Below, piece by piece: positions 1 through 8,300 of a DNA stretch of 19,957 nt. The DNA comes from an uncultured Eubacteriales bacterium. GTDB taxonomy: Bacteria; Bacillota; Clostridia; Lachnospirales; Bianqueaceae. The stretch covers positions 1 to 19,957 of the forward strand of contig CABUPM010000041.1 of NCBI GenBank assembly GCA_902493345.1. The letters are read 5' to 3'. The position numbers and the translations under genes are program-made. Position 1 is the stretch's first letter. Each line of letters opens with the position of its first letter. The notes beneath the pieces are model-generated. The model made no database searches. It was not told where the DNA came from and was given only the letters and a program-made list of their open reading frames with translations.

Positions 1-217
1 GGCGGAGTTCTTTACGCTCCTGGCGCCACTTCTGTCGCTCTGCATATTCGGCCAGGACCTGAGGTTCGTCCTTGCGCCTCACATAAATGGTCTTATTGCC
101 CGTTTGCTTGTAATAATACATGTGTCCGTTGGTGTGATGCTTGTGAGACAGGCTCCAAGTACCGCGGTACGAGAGGCATTTAGCGGTAACGAAAAGAAAA
201 TAGATTACTGGAAACAA
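1..217 (-). CDS. Unrecognised protein, N-terminal part only (runs off the left edge)
   Basis: An open frame of 72 codons continues to the window edge without a stop. I chose the TTG at 217 as start because an AGGAGGG ribosome site (230-224) lies 6 bases upstream. An adjacent TTG at 220 is too close, and the only in-frame ATG (121) has no ribosome site. After a hydrophobic start (MFPVIYFLFV) the protein is basic and aromatic, with a MYYYKQTGNKTIYVRRKDEP stretch and then a charged, probably helical segment (AEYAERQKWRQERKELR). The YYY-x-GK-x-Y-x-KKD style recalls small Clostridia proteins of unknown function, but I cannot name a family. A sigma-A-like promoter sits just upstream, so it is transcribed separately from the DHHW gene. 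Confidence 0.6.
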   Translation of the reverse strand, partial: MFPVIYFLFVTAKCLSYRGTWSLSHKHHTNGHMYYYKQTGNKTIYVRRKDEPQVLAEYAERQKWRQERKELR

Positions 218-240
218 CAATATCCCTCCTTGTGAGAAGT

Positions 241-269
241 ATTGTAGCACTTTTCTGAATATTTTGCAA
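241..269 (-). promoter_or_regulatory. Sigma-A-type promoter for the left-edge gene
   Basis: On the minus strand TTGCAA (269-264), 17 bases, then TACAAT (246-241). Transcription would start near 234, giving a very short leader before the AGGAGGG at 230-224. The match is 5/6 in each element with ideal spacing. Confidence 0.6.
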
Positions 270-301
270 TCGTAAAATATAGATGGATAAGAAGAATTGA
301 T

Positions 302-1407
302 TTACCGAAGTGTCTTGGCCAATGCTGTATCCTGTACAAAGTTCGGGATGTTATACAGCACCAGAACCTGTGTGATGCCGTTTTCCGCGATGTAATCCGA
401 AACGGATTCTCTGAAGAAACGTAAATCGATGAGATGTGTTTCTTCATAATCATCCACCACAAACTGTGCGAAACAATTGGCATAGGAATCCTTGAGAATC
501 AAGAGCTTTCCCTCGCCATCACCCGAGACGACGGTAACCGACTGGTTCGAGTTCAAAAACGCGGCATACGGATCCTTACCGCTGAGATATTTCCGCTCAT
601 AGATACTGTCTGTCACATAGCTTCCCCCGTTATAGCTGACGGTATGATTCCGTGTTTTGTAGTAGGCCATAATGGTATCGTAGGCGGCAAAGGGATCATT
701 TACCTTATTGTAAGTTGTTCCGCGAAAGTCATCGCATAATACCTGACTCTGCCAGGCCGAAAGCGGCTCCGCCGTCTTTTTCTGTGCCTGCATCCACGCG
801 GCATAGCAGTAATACGCACCAAGGCTCGTAAAGTGATGGTCCGTCTTATAATAGATGTACTCATTTTTATGTTCCGAAAGGATGCCGAACACATCTACCG
901 TATCCAGCCCCTGCGCCGACGCGGAATTAAGCAGTGCCTTTTGATCAAGATTCGGCGCATAGGCGGGCAGCTTATCGGCGAGGATCTGCGCCGCTGTCGG
1001 AACGAGCATGACCTGCATCGGAATATCATTCGCCTTCAGTGTTTCCGATAGCGTAACAAGCGCTTTTATGTTGGATGAAAACTGTTTCGGGTCGTACTCC
1101 GTAAAGGCATCGATCAGATATCCGTCCCTGGCAAAATAGACGTTCGAGATTTCTGTTTTTCCGCAGAGGCGCTCCACCAGCGTTTTGATGGTGATCCATC
1201 CATCCCGGAGAGGGAATTGATCCGCCAGGTATTTTTCAACCTCCGTCCCCATTTTGCCGCTTGGAAAGTCTGCGAATGAGATCGCGTCCTTTTGTGTCAG
1301 TATCCGCTTTTCACTTTCGGAATAATATTGGTCCGGCACAAGGAAGCCCGCAATCGTGGTCCCTGCCAGCATCAGGCAAAAAACAGCGTGATGATTTTAT
1401 TTTTCAT
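302..1407 (-). pseudogene. DHHW/AlgX-like glycan O-acetylation protein, frameshifted near the start
   Basis: The body (from 1372) is a DHHW-family protein related to AlgX/AlgJ, exported SGNH-hydrolase-like partners of MBOAT acyltransferases that help move acetyl groups onto surface polysaccharide. Visible features are TDHHFTSLGAYY (an Asp-x-His pair, about residues 190-192) and LKDSYANCF (candidate Ser, about 308). The expected start is ATG at 1407, behind AAGGAGGG (1423-1416), reading MKNKIITLFF, but this frame hits TGA after 11 codons. Adding one base to the six-base run at 1378-1383 joins it to LMLAGTTIAGF and gives a 368-residue protein with a normal N-terminal membrane or signal segment. 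The ribosome site overlaps the MBOAT stop, so the two genes would be coupled. An ATG at 1372 could start a shortened protein without most of the signal segment. Confidence 0.85.
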
Positions 1408-1421
1408 GACCCTTTCCCTCC

Positions 1422-2816
1422 TTAAAACCGAAAATACAAAAACGGATTATAAGAGCCGCTGATGAGAAATGCCACCGCGAGAACGGCGGTCAGCGCGAGG
1501 CCTGCTACCTCAACCGCCGCCCCCAGCCTGGCGCCGCATTGATCGCTAAATCTATGGTAGATCCTCTTTCCTAGCGGTGTCGCCGCAACCGCGCACAGCG
1601 TAAGCAGCGGCAAATAGGACAGAAGTTGATACATGGCAGTACTGCTGCAAAGGGCCGCGCCGCCGAACATCACCTTCAGAAAAGCCCAGCCCTTGCCAAT
1701 GTCCTCAAAAGCGAACAGTACCCAGCCCACCATCACGCATAACAGCGTATATAAGCGCCGGACAAGTACCGGCGCTTTTTGCAGCCGATTGAGCAGGAAA
1801 AACTTCTCAAAAATCAGGATTCCGCCGTAAAACACGCCCCACAGCACATAGTTCCAGCTGGCTCCGTGCCAAAAGCCGGTGAGCAGTCATACGATGGCGA
1901 TGTTGCGAAGCTGAATCGCTATACCTCTCCGGTTGCCTCCCAGCGGAATATATACATAATCCCGGAACCAGGTCCCCATGGAGATGTGCCAGCGCCGCCA
2001 GAATTCCGTAATGCTTTTCGAACAATAGGGATGATCAAAGTTTTCAAGGAAGTCAAATCCGAACATTTTCCCGAGGCCAATGGCCATATCCGAGTACCCG
2101 GAGAAGTCAAAATAGATCTGAAAAGCAAAGGCCAGAATGCCAAGCCATGCAGAAAGCACCGTCTGCTCGTTTGCCTGAGAAACCGTGTTCCATAAAAGCC
2201 CGATGTTGTTGGCAAGCAGCACCTTCTTCCCAAGACCGCCGGTGAAGCGCTTCACGCCTTCTCCGAACTTATCAAAGGAATGCGTCCTTTCATCCAGCTG
2301 TTCGGCGATGGTCTGGTACCGCACAATCGGTCCGGCAATGAGCTGGGGAAACAGCGAGACATAGGCGCCAAAGGAGAGGATGTTTTTCTGCGCTCTGGCA
2401 TCGCCGCGATAGACATCGATGGTATAACTCATGGTCTGAAAGGTATAGAAGGAGATACCGATCGGCAGCGGCAGATTCAACAGGGGGATGGCGCACCCGA
2501 AAACACTGTTGACCGTACGGATAAAGAAATCCGTGTACTTAAAGAAGCCCAGCAGACTTAGGTTCACGATCACAGACACCAACAGAGCGATTTTTGCCTT
2601 GGATGTCCCCCGATATTTCTCCGCTGCCCGGCCGCAGCTATAGTCAAGTATGGTAGAAAAGATCATCAGTCCGACATAAACCGGTTCGCCCCACGCATAA
2701 AACAACAGGCTGAACACAAAAAGGACCGCGTTTTTCGCTCGTTTCGGAACGAGAAAATATACCAGCAGTACGCAGGGCAAAAACCACTGGAGAAATGTCA
2801 GACTAGAGAACACCAT
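1422..2816 (-). pseudogene. MBOAT-family O-acyltransferase (AlgI-like), in-frame TGA
   Basis: This is a multi-spanning membrane acyltransferase of the AlgI/DltB type, which passes acyl groups across the membrane to an exported glycan. Seen in order: a hydrophobic N-terminus (FLQWFLPCVLLVYFLVPKRAKN), FYTFQTMSYTIDVYRG, LFPQLIAGPIVRY, FDFSGYSDMAIGLGKMFGF, and EFWRRWHISMGTWFRDYVYIPLGGNRRG. A TGA at 1887-1889 follows RNIAIV; the same frame then resumes as LLTGFWHGASWNYVLWG and runs to TAA at 1422. Families of this type have Trp there (TGG to TGA). The stop falls just before the conserved catalytic-His region, so the 309-residue product would be inactive. The restored length of 464 residues is normal for the family. 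The start at 2816 is three bases after the end of the original lipoprotein frame, with TGAGGAA as ribosome site. Confidence 0.88.
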
Positions 2817-2819
2817 GGT

Positions 2820-3404
2820 TTATTCCTCAGGAACAACAGCCAGATTCTCCGGTAGTGTACCAAAGACACTCTGGATTGCCTCATCGATCTTGGCATACTC
2901 CGAAGATGCCAGCTTCGCTTCCTACTCCGCATCCTCACCGTCATAGGACGCTCCGGCGATAACATAGATCACATAATTTCCGGTCCGATATATCCGGGCA
3001 TTCAGGACCTTGGCTGTTCCAAAAGGATACTGCCGGATATAGCTGACCGTCTGGCCAAAGCTGTCATTCAGCAGACTGACTGCTTCATCCGCATATCCGT
3101 CCTTGGTCTTCAGGATAATGACTGTATCCAGATTCACGCTAGAGATAGAATTCTGCTTGGCAACATAGCTCTCAACCTTGCTGAGATCCAGCTGATAGCT
3201 ATTTTGCAGCCAGTCCTTTTCAATCTCTGTGTCGCAGAGATAATTGTCTTTACCGATCGCATCCGCGATCTTCTGCTCGATCTCGGCTGGGGTAACAGTG
3301 ACAACATTGCTGTCAACCTCCATCGTCTTTTTATCATTGCTTCCGCATGCCGCAAGGTTGAGCACCATCATAAGGGACAGGAAAATCATTACCATTCGTT
3401 TCAT
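2820..3404 (-). pseudogene. DUF4358-like lipoprotein, C-terminus cut by in-frame TAG
   Basis: The start is ATG at 3404, behind AAAGGAG (3420-3414). The protein begins with a lipoprotein signal (MKRMVMIFLSLMMVLNLAAC, acylated Cys20), then a secreted domain with ITxAEIEQKIADAIG-like and SYIRQYPFGTAKVLNARIYR segments that I assign to DUF4358, whose function is unknown. A TAG at 2922-2924 ends it at 160 residues. The same frame then continues without another stop for 33 codons (EAKLASSEYAKIDEAIQSVF...) to TAA at 2820-2822, exactly three bases before the MBOAT start. That tight fit indicates the original gene had about 194 codons. The lost tail resembles the end seen in such proteins, so the shortened protein could still fold. 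Proteins of this family often sit beside MBOAT and DHHW genes. Confidence 0.75.
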
Positions 3405-3461
3405 CGTTATATACTCCTTTAAAAAATTAAGATTACAGAAGCGCTCCATTTCCCACTTCCA

Positions 3462-3494
3462 TATATATAACGACCGAGAAAACAAAAATGTCGG
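3462..3494 (-). promoter_or_regulatory. Candidate ECF-sigma promoter for the lipoprotein-MBOAT-DHHW operon
   Basis: On the minus strand CCGACA (3494-3489), 16 bases, then CGTTATATATA (3472-3462). The same two blocks with the same spacing precede the sigma gene (4675-4643). CGTT-type -10 elements at this spacing are typical of ECF sigma factors. It gives a leader of about 50-60 bases before the lipoprotein start at 3404. Confidence 0.6.
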
Positions 3495-3525
3495 GAGAAA
3501 TTCAAAAATTTTTCCCGACATTTTT
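3484..3525 (-). terminator. Terminator hairpin at the end of the anti-sigma gene
   Basis: A perfect 13-base inverted repeat, 3484-3496 with 3513-3525 (AAAAATGTCGGGA and its complement), with the anti-sigma stop codon (3502-3504) in the loop and a T-rich stretch after the 3' arm on the minus strand. It should separate the sigma/anti-sigma unit from the lipoprotein operon. Its 3' arm contains the -35 block of the next promoter. Confidence 0.75.
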
Positions 3526-4137
3526 GAAATTATTTTTTAGAACCTCATAAGCCGACAGAACCTGCTCCCTGCCCGCACCGTCCATACTATACAGACAATA
3601 ATTGATTGTTCCATTGGTCCAGATCAATTTCTGATACGTCATATCGGTTGTCTGAACCTCGATCAATCGGGCATTGGTCTGGGCATCCACCGTTTCCTCA
3701 GAAAGCTCCGTACCACTGAGTCCGGAGAAGTCTCCCTCCTTCGCCGAGGCCCGGGCCAGATAGCTCTTGTCCTCCAGCTTGAACCGAACTTCCGCGATCT
3801 CGCCGTCGATCAGCGCGTAAGAGATCTCCTGCGCTCCCGCCGGCGCATCCAACGTGATACCGATCGTCTGAAACGCCTCCGCGCTCTCTACTTCTACAAA
3901 AGGATTGCCGCCCAACATACCGCCTTCCGCAGGATCCTGCGACGGTCCCAAATGAGAAAGCACGATCACTATCAAGCAGAAGCAGGCCGCCATCGGCAGT
4001 GCGTACTGTCCCCATCGGATCCTGGGCCGTTCCGTCTGTGCTGTCGCTTTCCGCATGATATTCTGGCGCATCCGCTCTTTGGCGTCGGCTCCCGGCTCAA
4101 TGGCATCGATGGCATCTTTGATTTTCTGTTCATTCAC
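3502..4137 (-). CDS. Membrane anti-sigma factor
   Basis: A 211-residue protein with a cytoplasmic N-terminal part (residues 1-44, MNEQKIKDAIDAIEPGADAKERMRQNIM, the kind of helix that holds a sigma factor), one membrane segment (about 45-62, YALPMAACFCLIVIVLSHLG) and an extracytoplasmic domain of about 145 residues. The latter resembles DUF4367-type sensor domains (YALIDGEIAEVRFKLEDKSYLARAS, then TTDMTYQKLIWTNGTINYCLYS). The start is GTG at 4137 and overlaps the sigma stop as GTGA (4137-4134), so the two are translationally coupled. It is the only gene of the regulon without a visible lesion. With the sigma factor broken it has no obvious partner, and coupled translation is probably reduced because ribosomes on the sigma frame stop about 300 bases earlier. 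Confidence 0.85.
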   Translation of the reverse strand: MNEQKIKDAIDAIEPGADAKERMRQNIMRKATAQTERPRIRWGQYALPMAACFCLIVIVLSHLGPSQDPAEGGMLGGNPFVEVESAEAFQTIGITLDAPAGAQEISYALIDGEIAEVRFKLEDKSYLARASAKEGDFSGLSGTELSEETVDAQTNARLIEVQTTDMTYQKLIWTNGTINYCLYSMDGAGREQVLSAYEVLKNNFKNVGKNF

Positions 4138-4627
4138 GGCTCAAACCCTCCTATCTGCCGCCGCAGCAGCTCTCTTGCTTCCCGCAGGTGATTGCGGATG
4201 GTGGACGGCGGTTTCTTAAGCATAGCGGCGATATCATCTGTCTTATAATCCATATAGTAATGCAAATAGATGACATCTTTATATTTTACGGGCAACTTTC
4301 TGACAGCTTCCAGGGTCTCATCTATCGGTATGGCATTCTCGACCGGAATCTCCGGTTCCTCTTCAATGGATGTAACCTGTCTGTGCCACCAGTGCTTCAA
4401 CCGATCCTTGCAGAGATTGATGGCCGTTATCGTCAACCATTTTTCTCATGGGTTTCATCATTGAAGGAAAAATCACCGGTCAATACTTTGACAAATACAT
4501 CCTCTGTACAGTCTTCTGCCTCTGCCTGATTTTTCATATAAGTAAAGCAGAGTCGGTACACCAGCTTGTAGTTTCGTTCGTAGAATGCCTCAAACCATTC
4601 GCCCGCATACTGCGAATTTTCCGGCAT
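4134..4627 (-). pseudogene. ECF-type sigma-70 family factor, frameshifted between regions 2 and 4
   Basis: The start is ATG at 4627, 6 bases after AGGAGGGA (4641-4634). The first part has sigma region 2 (EAFYERNYKLVYRLCFTYMKNQAEAEDCTEDVFVKVL). After DETHEK the frame hits TGA at 4435-4433, giving only 64 residues. One added base in the five-base run at 4440-4444 restores ...HEKKWLTITAINLCKDRLKHW and then region 4 (LEAVRKLPVKYKDVIYLHYYMDYKTDDIAAML, with helix-turn-helix PPSTIRNHLREARELL) to TGA at 4134. The restored length is exactly 165 codons, normal for an ECF sigma factor. As read, the product lacks region 4 and cannot recognise a -35 element. It lies directly behind a copy of the CCGACA-N16-CGTTATATATA promoter, which suggests autoregulation. 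Confidence 0.87.
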
Positions 4628-4642
4628 ATATCTTCCCTCCTG

Positions 4643-4675
4643 TATATATAACGATTGAATCCGTGATTTTGTCGG
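4643..4675 (-). promoter_or_regulatory. Candidate autoregulated ECF promoter for the sigma gene
   Basis: On the minus strand CCGACA (4675-4670), 16 bases, then CGTTATATATA (4653-4643). It is identical in both blocks and spacing to the promoter at 3494-3462. Transcription would start just before the AGGAGGG, giving a very short leader. The 16 bases between the blocks differ in the two copies, so the match is not a simple duplication. Confidence 0.62.
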
Positions 4676-4685
4676 CCTATTTTTC

Positions 4686-4728
4686 AAAAAAACAAGACAT
4701 ACACACCCGCCGGGATACGTATGCCTTG
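4686..4728 (-). terminator. Rho-independent terminator of the yebC-ileS-lipoprotein operon
   Basis: On the minus strand a stem of CAAGGCATAC (4728-4719) with GTATGTCTTG (4702-4693), one G-U pair, and a GC-rich inner part, followed by seven T (4692-4686). It starts about 16 bases after the lipoprotein stop. Confidence 0.85.
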
Positions 4729-4743
4729 ATCTGTTTTGGAGTC

Positions 4744-5352
4744 TTAATTCCACTGCAGGCTCGTCAGAACCTGCGCCAGGAATTGGCTGTTTTCCTGCAT
4801 CTGATAATCTACATAATGGAACTGATACAGTCTGTCGCCATGCGGCACCAGTCCCACCCGTACGATCATCTGCGTTCCGTCCTCCAGCGTAAACCGGCAC
4901 GCAAAGGTCAATGCCGTATTCTTACCGTATCGCGCAATCGACGGACTGGACAGTACCGAGGTTGTCATATTGACCGATACAAACGCTGACTTTATGTCGG
5001 AAAGCCCTGCCAGCATTTCTTCCAGTACAGAATCCTCTACCGTACCTTGGAACTGCTGATAGGAGATCGCGAGGAAATTGCGCGTCTTGGTCTGCCACTC
5101 CGGGCTGGCCAGGCAATTGACCCATTGCACCCGATCCGTTGTTCCCAGCAGCTGAAAAGGCTGTACCGCCGCGTCCTCGAACCCGGAGATATCCGCCGCC
5201 TCCCATCCTGCCTCGCAGGAAAAGGTCATGCCGGAGACCGCATATGTAGGCCAATTGGCCGGAATATCCGAACTGGCGTCCTTATAGCCGCCGCAGCCCA
5301 TAACTCCTGTCAGGCAAACCATGCACAGAAGCATACACAGGACCTTTTTCAT
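4744..5352 (-). CDS. Putative lipoprotein of unknown function
   Basis: 202 residues. The start at 5352 (MKKVLCMLLCMVCLTGVMGC) is preceded by a strong GGAGGGAGGA site; an in-frame ATG farther upstream lies inside ileS and has no such site. Lysines, a hydrophobic stretch and a lipobox (V-M-G-C, Cys20) predict export and lipid anchoring. The mature part (NWPTYAVSGMTFSCEAGWEAAD, later TALTFACRFTLEDGTQMIVRVGLVPHGDRLYQFHYV) reads like a single alpha/beta domain of the PsbP/DUF1795 kind, a fold resemblance I only infer. It begins 23 bases after the ileS stop and ends before a strong terminator, so it is probably the last gene of the T-box operon. What a lipoprotein does in an isoleucine-controlled operon is unclear. 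Confidence 0.85.
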   Translation of the reverse strand: MKKVLCMLLCMVCLTGVMGCGGYKDASSDIPANWPTYAVSGMTFSCEAGWEAADISGFEDAAVQPFQLLGTTDRVQWVNCLASPEWQTKTRNFLAISYQQFQGTVEDSVLEEMLAGLSDIKSAFVSVNMTTSVLSSPSIARYGKNTALTFACRFTLEDGTQMIVRVGLVPHGDRLYQFHYVDYQMQENSQFLAQVLTSLQWN

Positions 5353-5375
5353 AAGAATCCTCCCTCCGACCGCGT

Positions 5376-8300
5376 TTACAGGCGCTTCACGGCAAAGCTT
5401 ACCTGCTCGCCGTTTACATTCCACTCCTTCGCATACGCTCCGTCGCCCAGCTCCTTCTTACCGACCTCTTCTGCCAGCACCTCCGACGCAATCAGGGCGC
5501 TGTTGTCTCCGATCAGGCCCTCTGCCTTCTCACTGCCCGCATAATATACCAGAATATGGTCTGTCACTTCAAATCCGGCCTCTTTCCGCATTGTCTGCAG
5601 CTTGCTGATGACCTCGCGTACAAAGCCCTCTTCCAGAAGCTCTTCACTCAGATTGGTATCCAGAACTACGGTCAGCTCGCCCTCTGTCTCTGCCATAAAG
5701 CCAGGCTTATGGGCAGATTCAATCAGAAGATCCGCTTCGCTGAGCACTACTTCCGTGCCGTCCAAAGTCAATACCAGATCCTTGCCGTCCTTGAGCGTAT
5801 CCATCGCTTCATTTCCGTCCAAAGTCGTCAGAGCCTGACGGATCTTGCCCAGAAGCTTGCCGTATTTGGGGCCGACCGTCCGCAGCTGCGGCTTGAAGGT
5901 ATAGGTTGTAAAGTCTCTTACATCCTGAGTAAACACAATCTCCTTGACATTCAGCTCTTCTCGGATGATCTCTGCATATTCCTCAGTCAGCGCCGTCTTA
6001 GGCGACTTGACATACATCCGTCCGATCGGCTGACGGTTCTTGATCGCAGCGTTGTTGCGGCAGGCCCGTCCTGCTACGACGATCTCCAGAACCTCCTCCA
6101 TCGCATCCTCCAGCGCCGGATCAATTTTGCTCTCGTCGCATACCGGATAATCGCACAGATGCACGCTCTTAGGCGCATTCGGATCCAGGCCGGCTACCAG
6201 ATTGCGGTAGATCTGCTCGGACATGAAAGGAATCATGGGCGCCGCCAGCTTGGCAACGCTCACCAGCGCCTGATGCAGCGTCATATAGGCGTTGATCTTG
6301 TCCTGCGTCATCTCCTTGCCCCAGTATCTCTCACGGCCGCGGCGTACATACCAGTTGCTCAGCTCGTCCACAAAGTCTTCCAGAGCCTTGGCCGCTTCCG
6401 GAATACGGTAATTGCCCAGATGGTCATCCACCGTACGGATCAGCGTGTTCAGGCGGGACAGAAGCCAACGGTCCATGATGGACAGGCTCTTGTCATCCAG
6501 CGTATACTTCGTCGGATCAAACTGATCGATCTCCGCATACAGCACATAGAACGCATAAGTATTCCACAACGTTCCCAGGAATTTTCTCTGGCACTCAGTA
6601 ACCGCTGCCTCGTAGAAGCGGCTCGGCAGCCACGGCGCGCTGTTGGTATAGAAGTACCAACGGATCGCGTCCGCGCCGAATTTATTCAGCATCTCCATGG
6701 GATCCACAGCATTTCCCTTGGATTTGCTCATCTTCTGACCGTTCTCGTCCTGCACCAGTCCCAGTACGATGACATTCTTATAGGGCGCCTTGTCGAACAG
6801 GACCGTAGAAATTGCCATCAATGTGTAAAACCAGCCGCGGGTCTGATCCACGGCTTCACTGATAAAGTCTGCCGGGAAATTCTCCTTGAAGATCTCTTCA
6901 TTTTCAAAAGGATAGTGCCACTGCGCAAAAGGCATGGAACCGGAATCAAACCAGCAGTCGATTACGTTGGGCACGCGCTTCATCTGGCCGCCGCACTTGG
7001 GGCACTTCAGCAGGATGCGGTCCACATAGGGACGATGCAATTCGATATTCTCCGGAACATCCTGTCCCTTTTCCTTCAGCTCGGCAATGCTTCCGATCGA
7101 TTCTCTGTGTCCGCAGGAGCACTCCCAGATATTCAGAGGAGTTCCCCAGTAGCGGTCACGGGACAGGCCCCAATCCACTACATTCTCCAGCCAGTCGCCG
7201 AAACGGCGCTCGCCGATGGACTTGGGAATCCAGTTTACTGTATTGTTGTTGGCAATCAAACGGTCTCTTACCTTGGTCATCGCGATGAACCAGGTATCCT
7301 TGGCGTAATACAGCAGCGGTGTGCCGCAGCGCCAGCAGTGCGGATAGGAGTGCGTATAGCGCAGGCTCTTATAGAGCTTGCCGTTCTCCTTAAGCCACTG
7401 GATGATCTCCGGATCCGCCTTTTTCACAAATGTACCGTCCCAGTAGGTACCGCCGGACAGATTACCCTTAGCGTCTACCATCTGCACAAACGGTAAATCA
7501 TAGTTATGGCCTACCTTGGCATCGTCCTCACCGAACGCCGGCGCGATATGAACGATTCCCGTACCTTCTCCCAACGCGACATAGTCGGCACAGGTCACAT
7601 ACCATGCCTTTTTCTCGGCACTGGCAAACGGGAACAGCGGCTCATACTCCAGATACTCCAGCTCCTTGCCGGTATATCTCTCTACCACTTCATAATCTTC
7701 GCCCAGTACCGTCTCCAGCATTCCTTCTGCCAGATAGTAATAGACATCGCCCTGCTTGGCCTTTACATACTCCAGCGCCGGATTGACGCACAGCGCCACG
7801 TTGGACGGCAGTGTCCAGGGCGTCGTCGTCCAGGCCAGGAAATAGGTGTTCTCCTGATTCTTGGCGCGGAAACGTACATATACGGTCTCTTCCTCCACGT
7901 CCTTGTAACCCTGCGCCACCTCGTGGCTGGCCAGCGACGTACCGCAGCGCGGGCAGTAGGGAACGATCTTATGTCCCTTATAGAGCAGACCTTCGTCCCA
8001 CAGCTTCTTCAGCGCCCACCACATGGACTCAATATATTGATTATCATAGGTGATGTAGGGATTCTTCATATCCGCCCAGAAGCCAACCTTATCCGAGAAC
8101 TCTTCCCACATGCCCTTGTACTTCCAGACGCTCTCCTTACACTTCTGGATAAACGGCTCCATACCGTAGGTCTCAATCTGCTCCTTACCATTCAGGCCCA
8201 GTGCCTTTTCCACTTCCAGCTCCACCGGGAGGCCATGCGTATCCCAACCGGCTTTACGCAGCACCTTGTTGCCCTTCATGGTCTGATACCGCGGAATCAT

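Noticed and set aside
1887..2924. Reassignment of TGA (to Trp) or TAG as an explanation for the in-frame stops
   Set aside because: TGA ends the GNAT gene (14848), the sigma frame (4134) and the anti-sigma gene (3502) at sensible places, Trp is coded by TGG throughout ileS and the PBP, and the neighbouring genes have frameshifts that recoding cannot explain.
3405..3520. A longer N-terminus for the DUF4358-like lipoprotein reaching into the hairpin at 3521
   Set aside because: It would bury the lipoprotein signal behind 39 residues and overlap the promoter. The ATG at 3404 has AAAGGAG and gives a normal signal peptide.
5556..7496. A 646-codon open frame on the plus strand opposite ileS, followed by another of 450 codons (7506-8858)
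   Set aside because: They are exact antisense to ileS and yebC, whose proteins are conserved with all motifs. The plus-strand proteins look like no family, have no ribosome site, and result from codon bias in the real genes.
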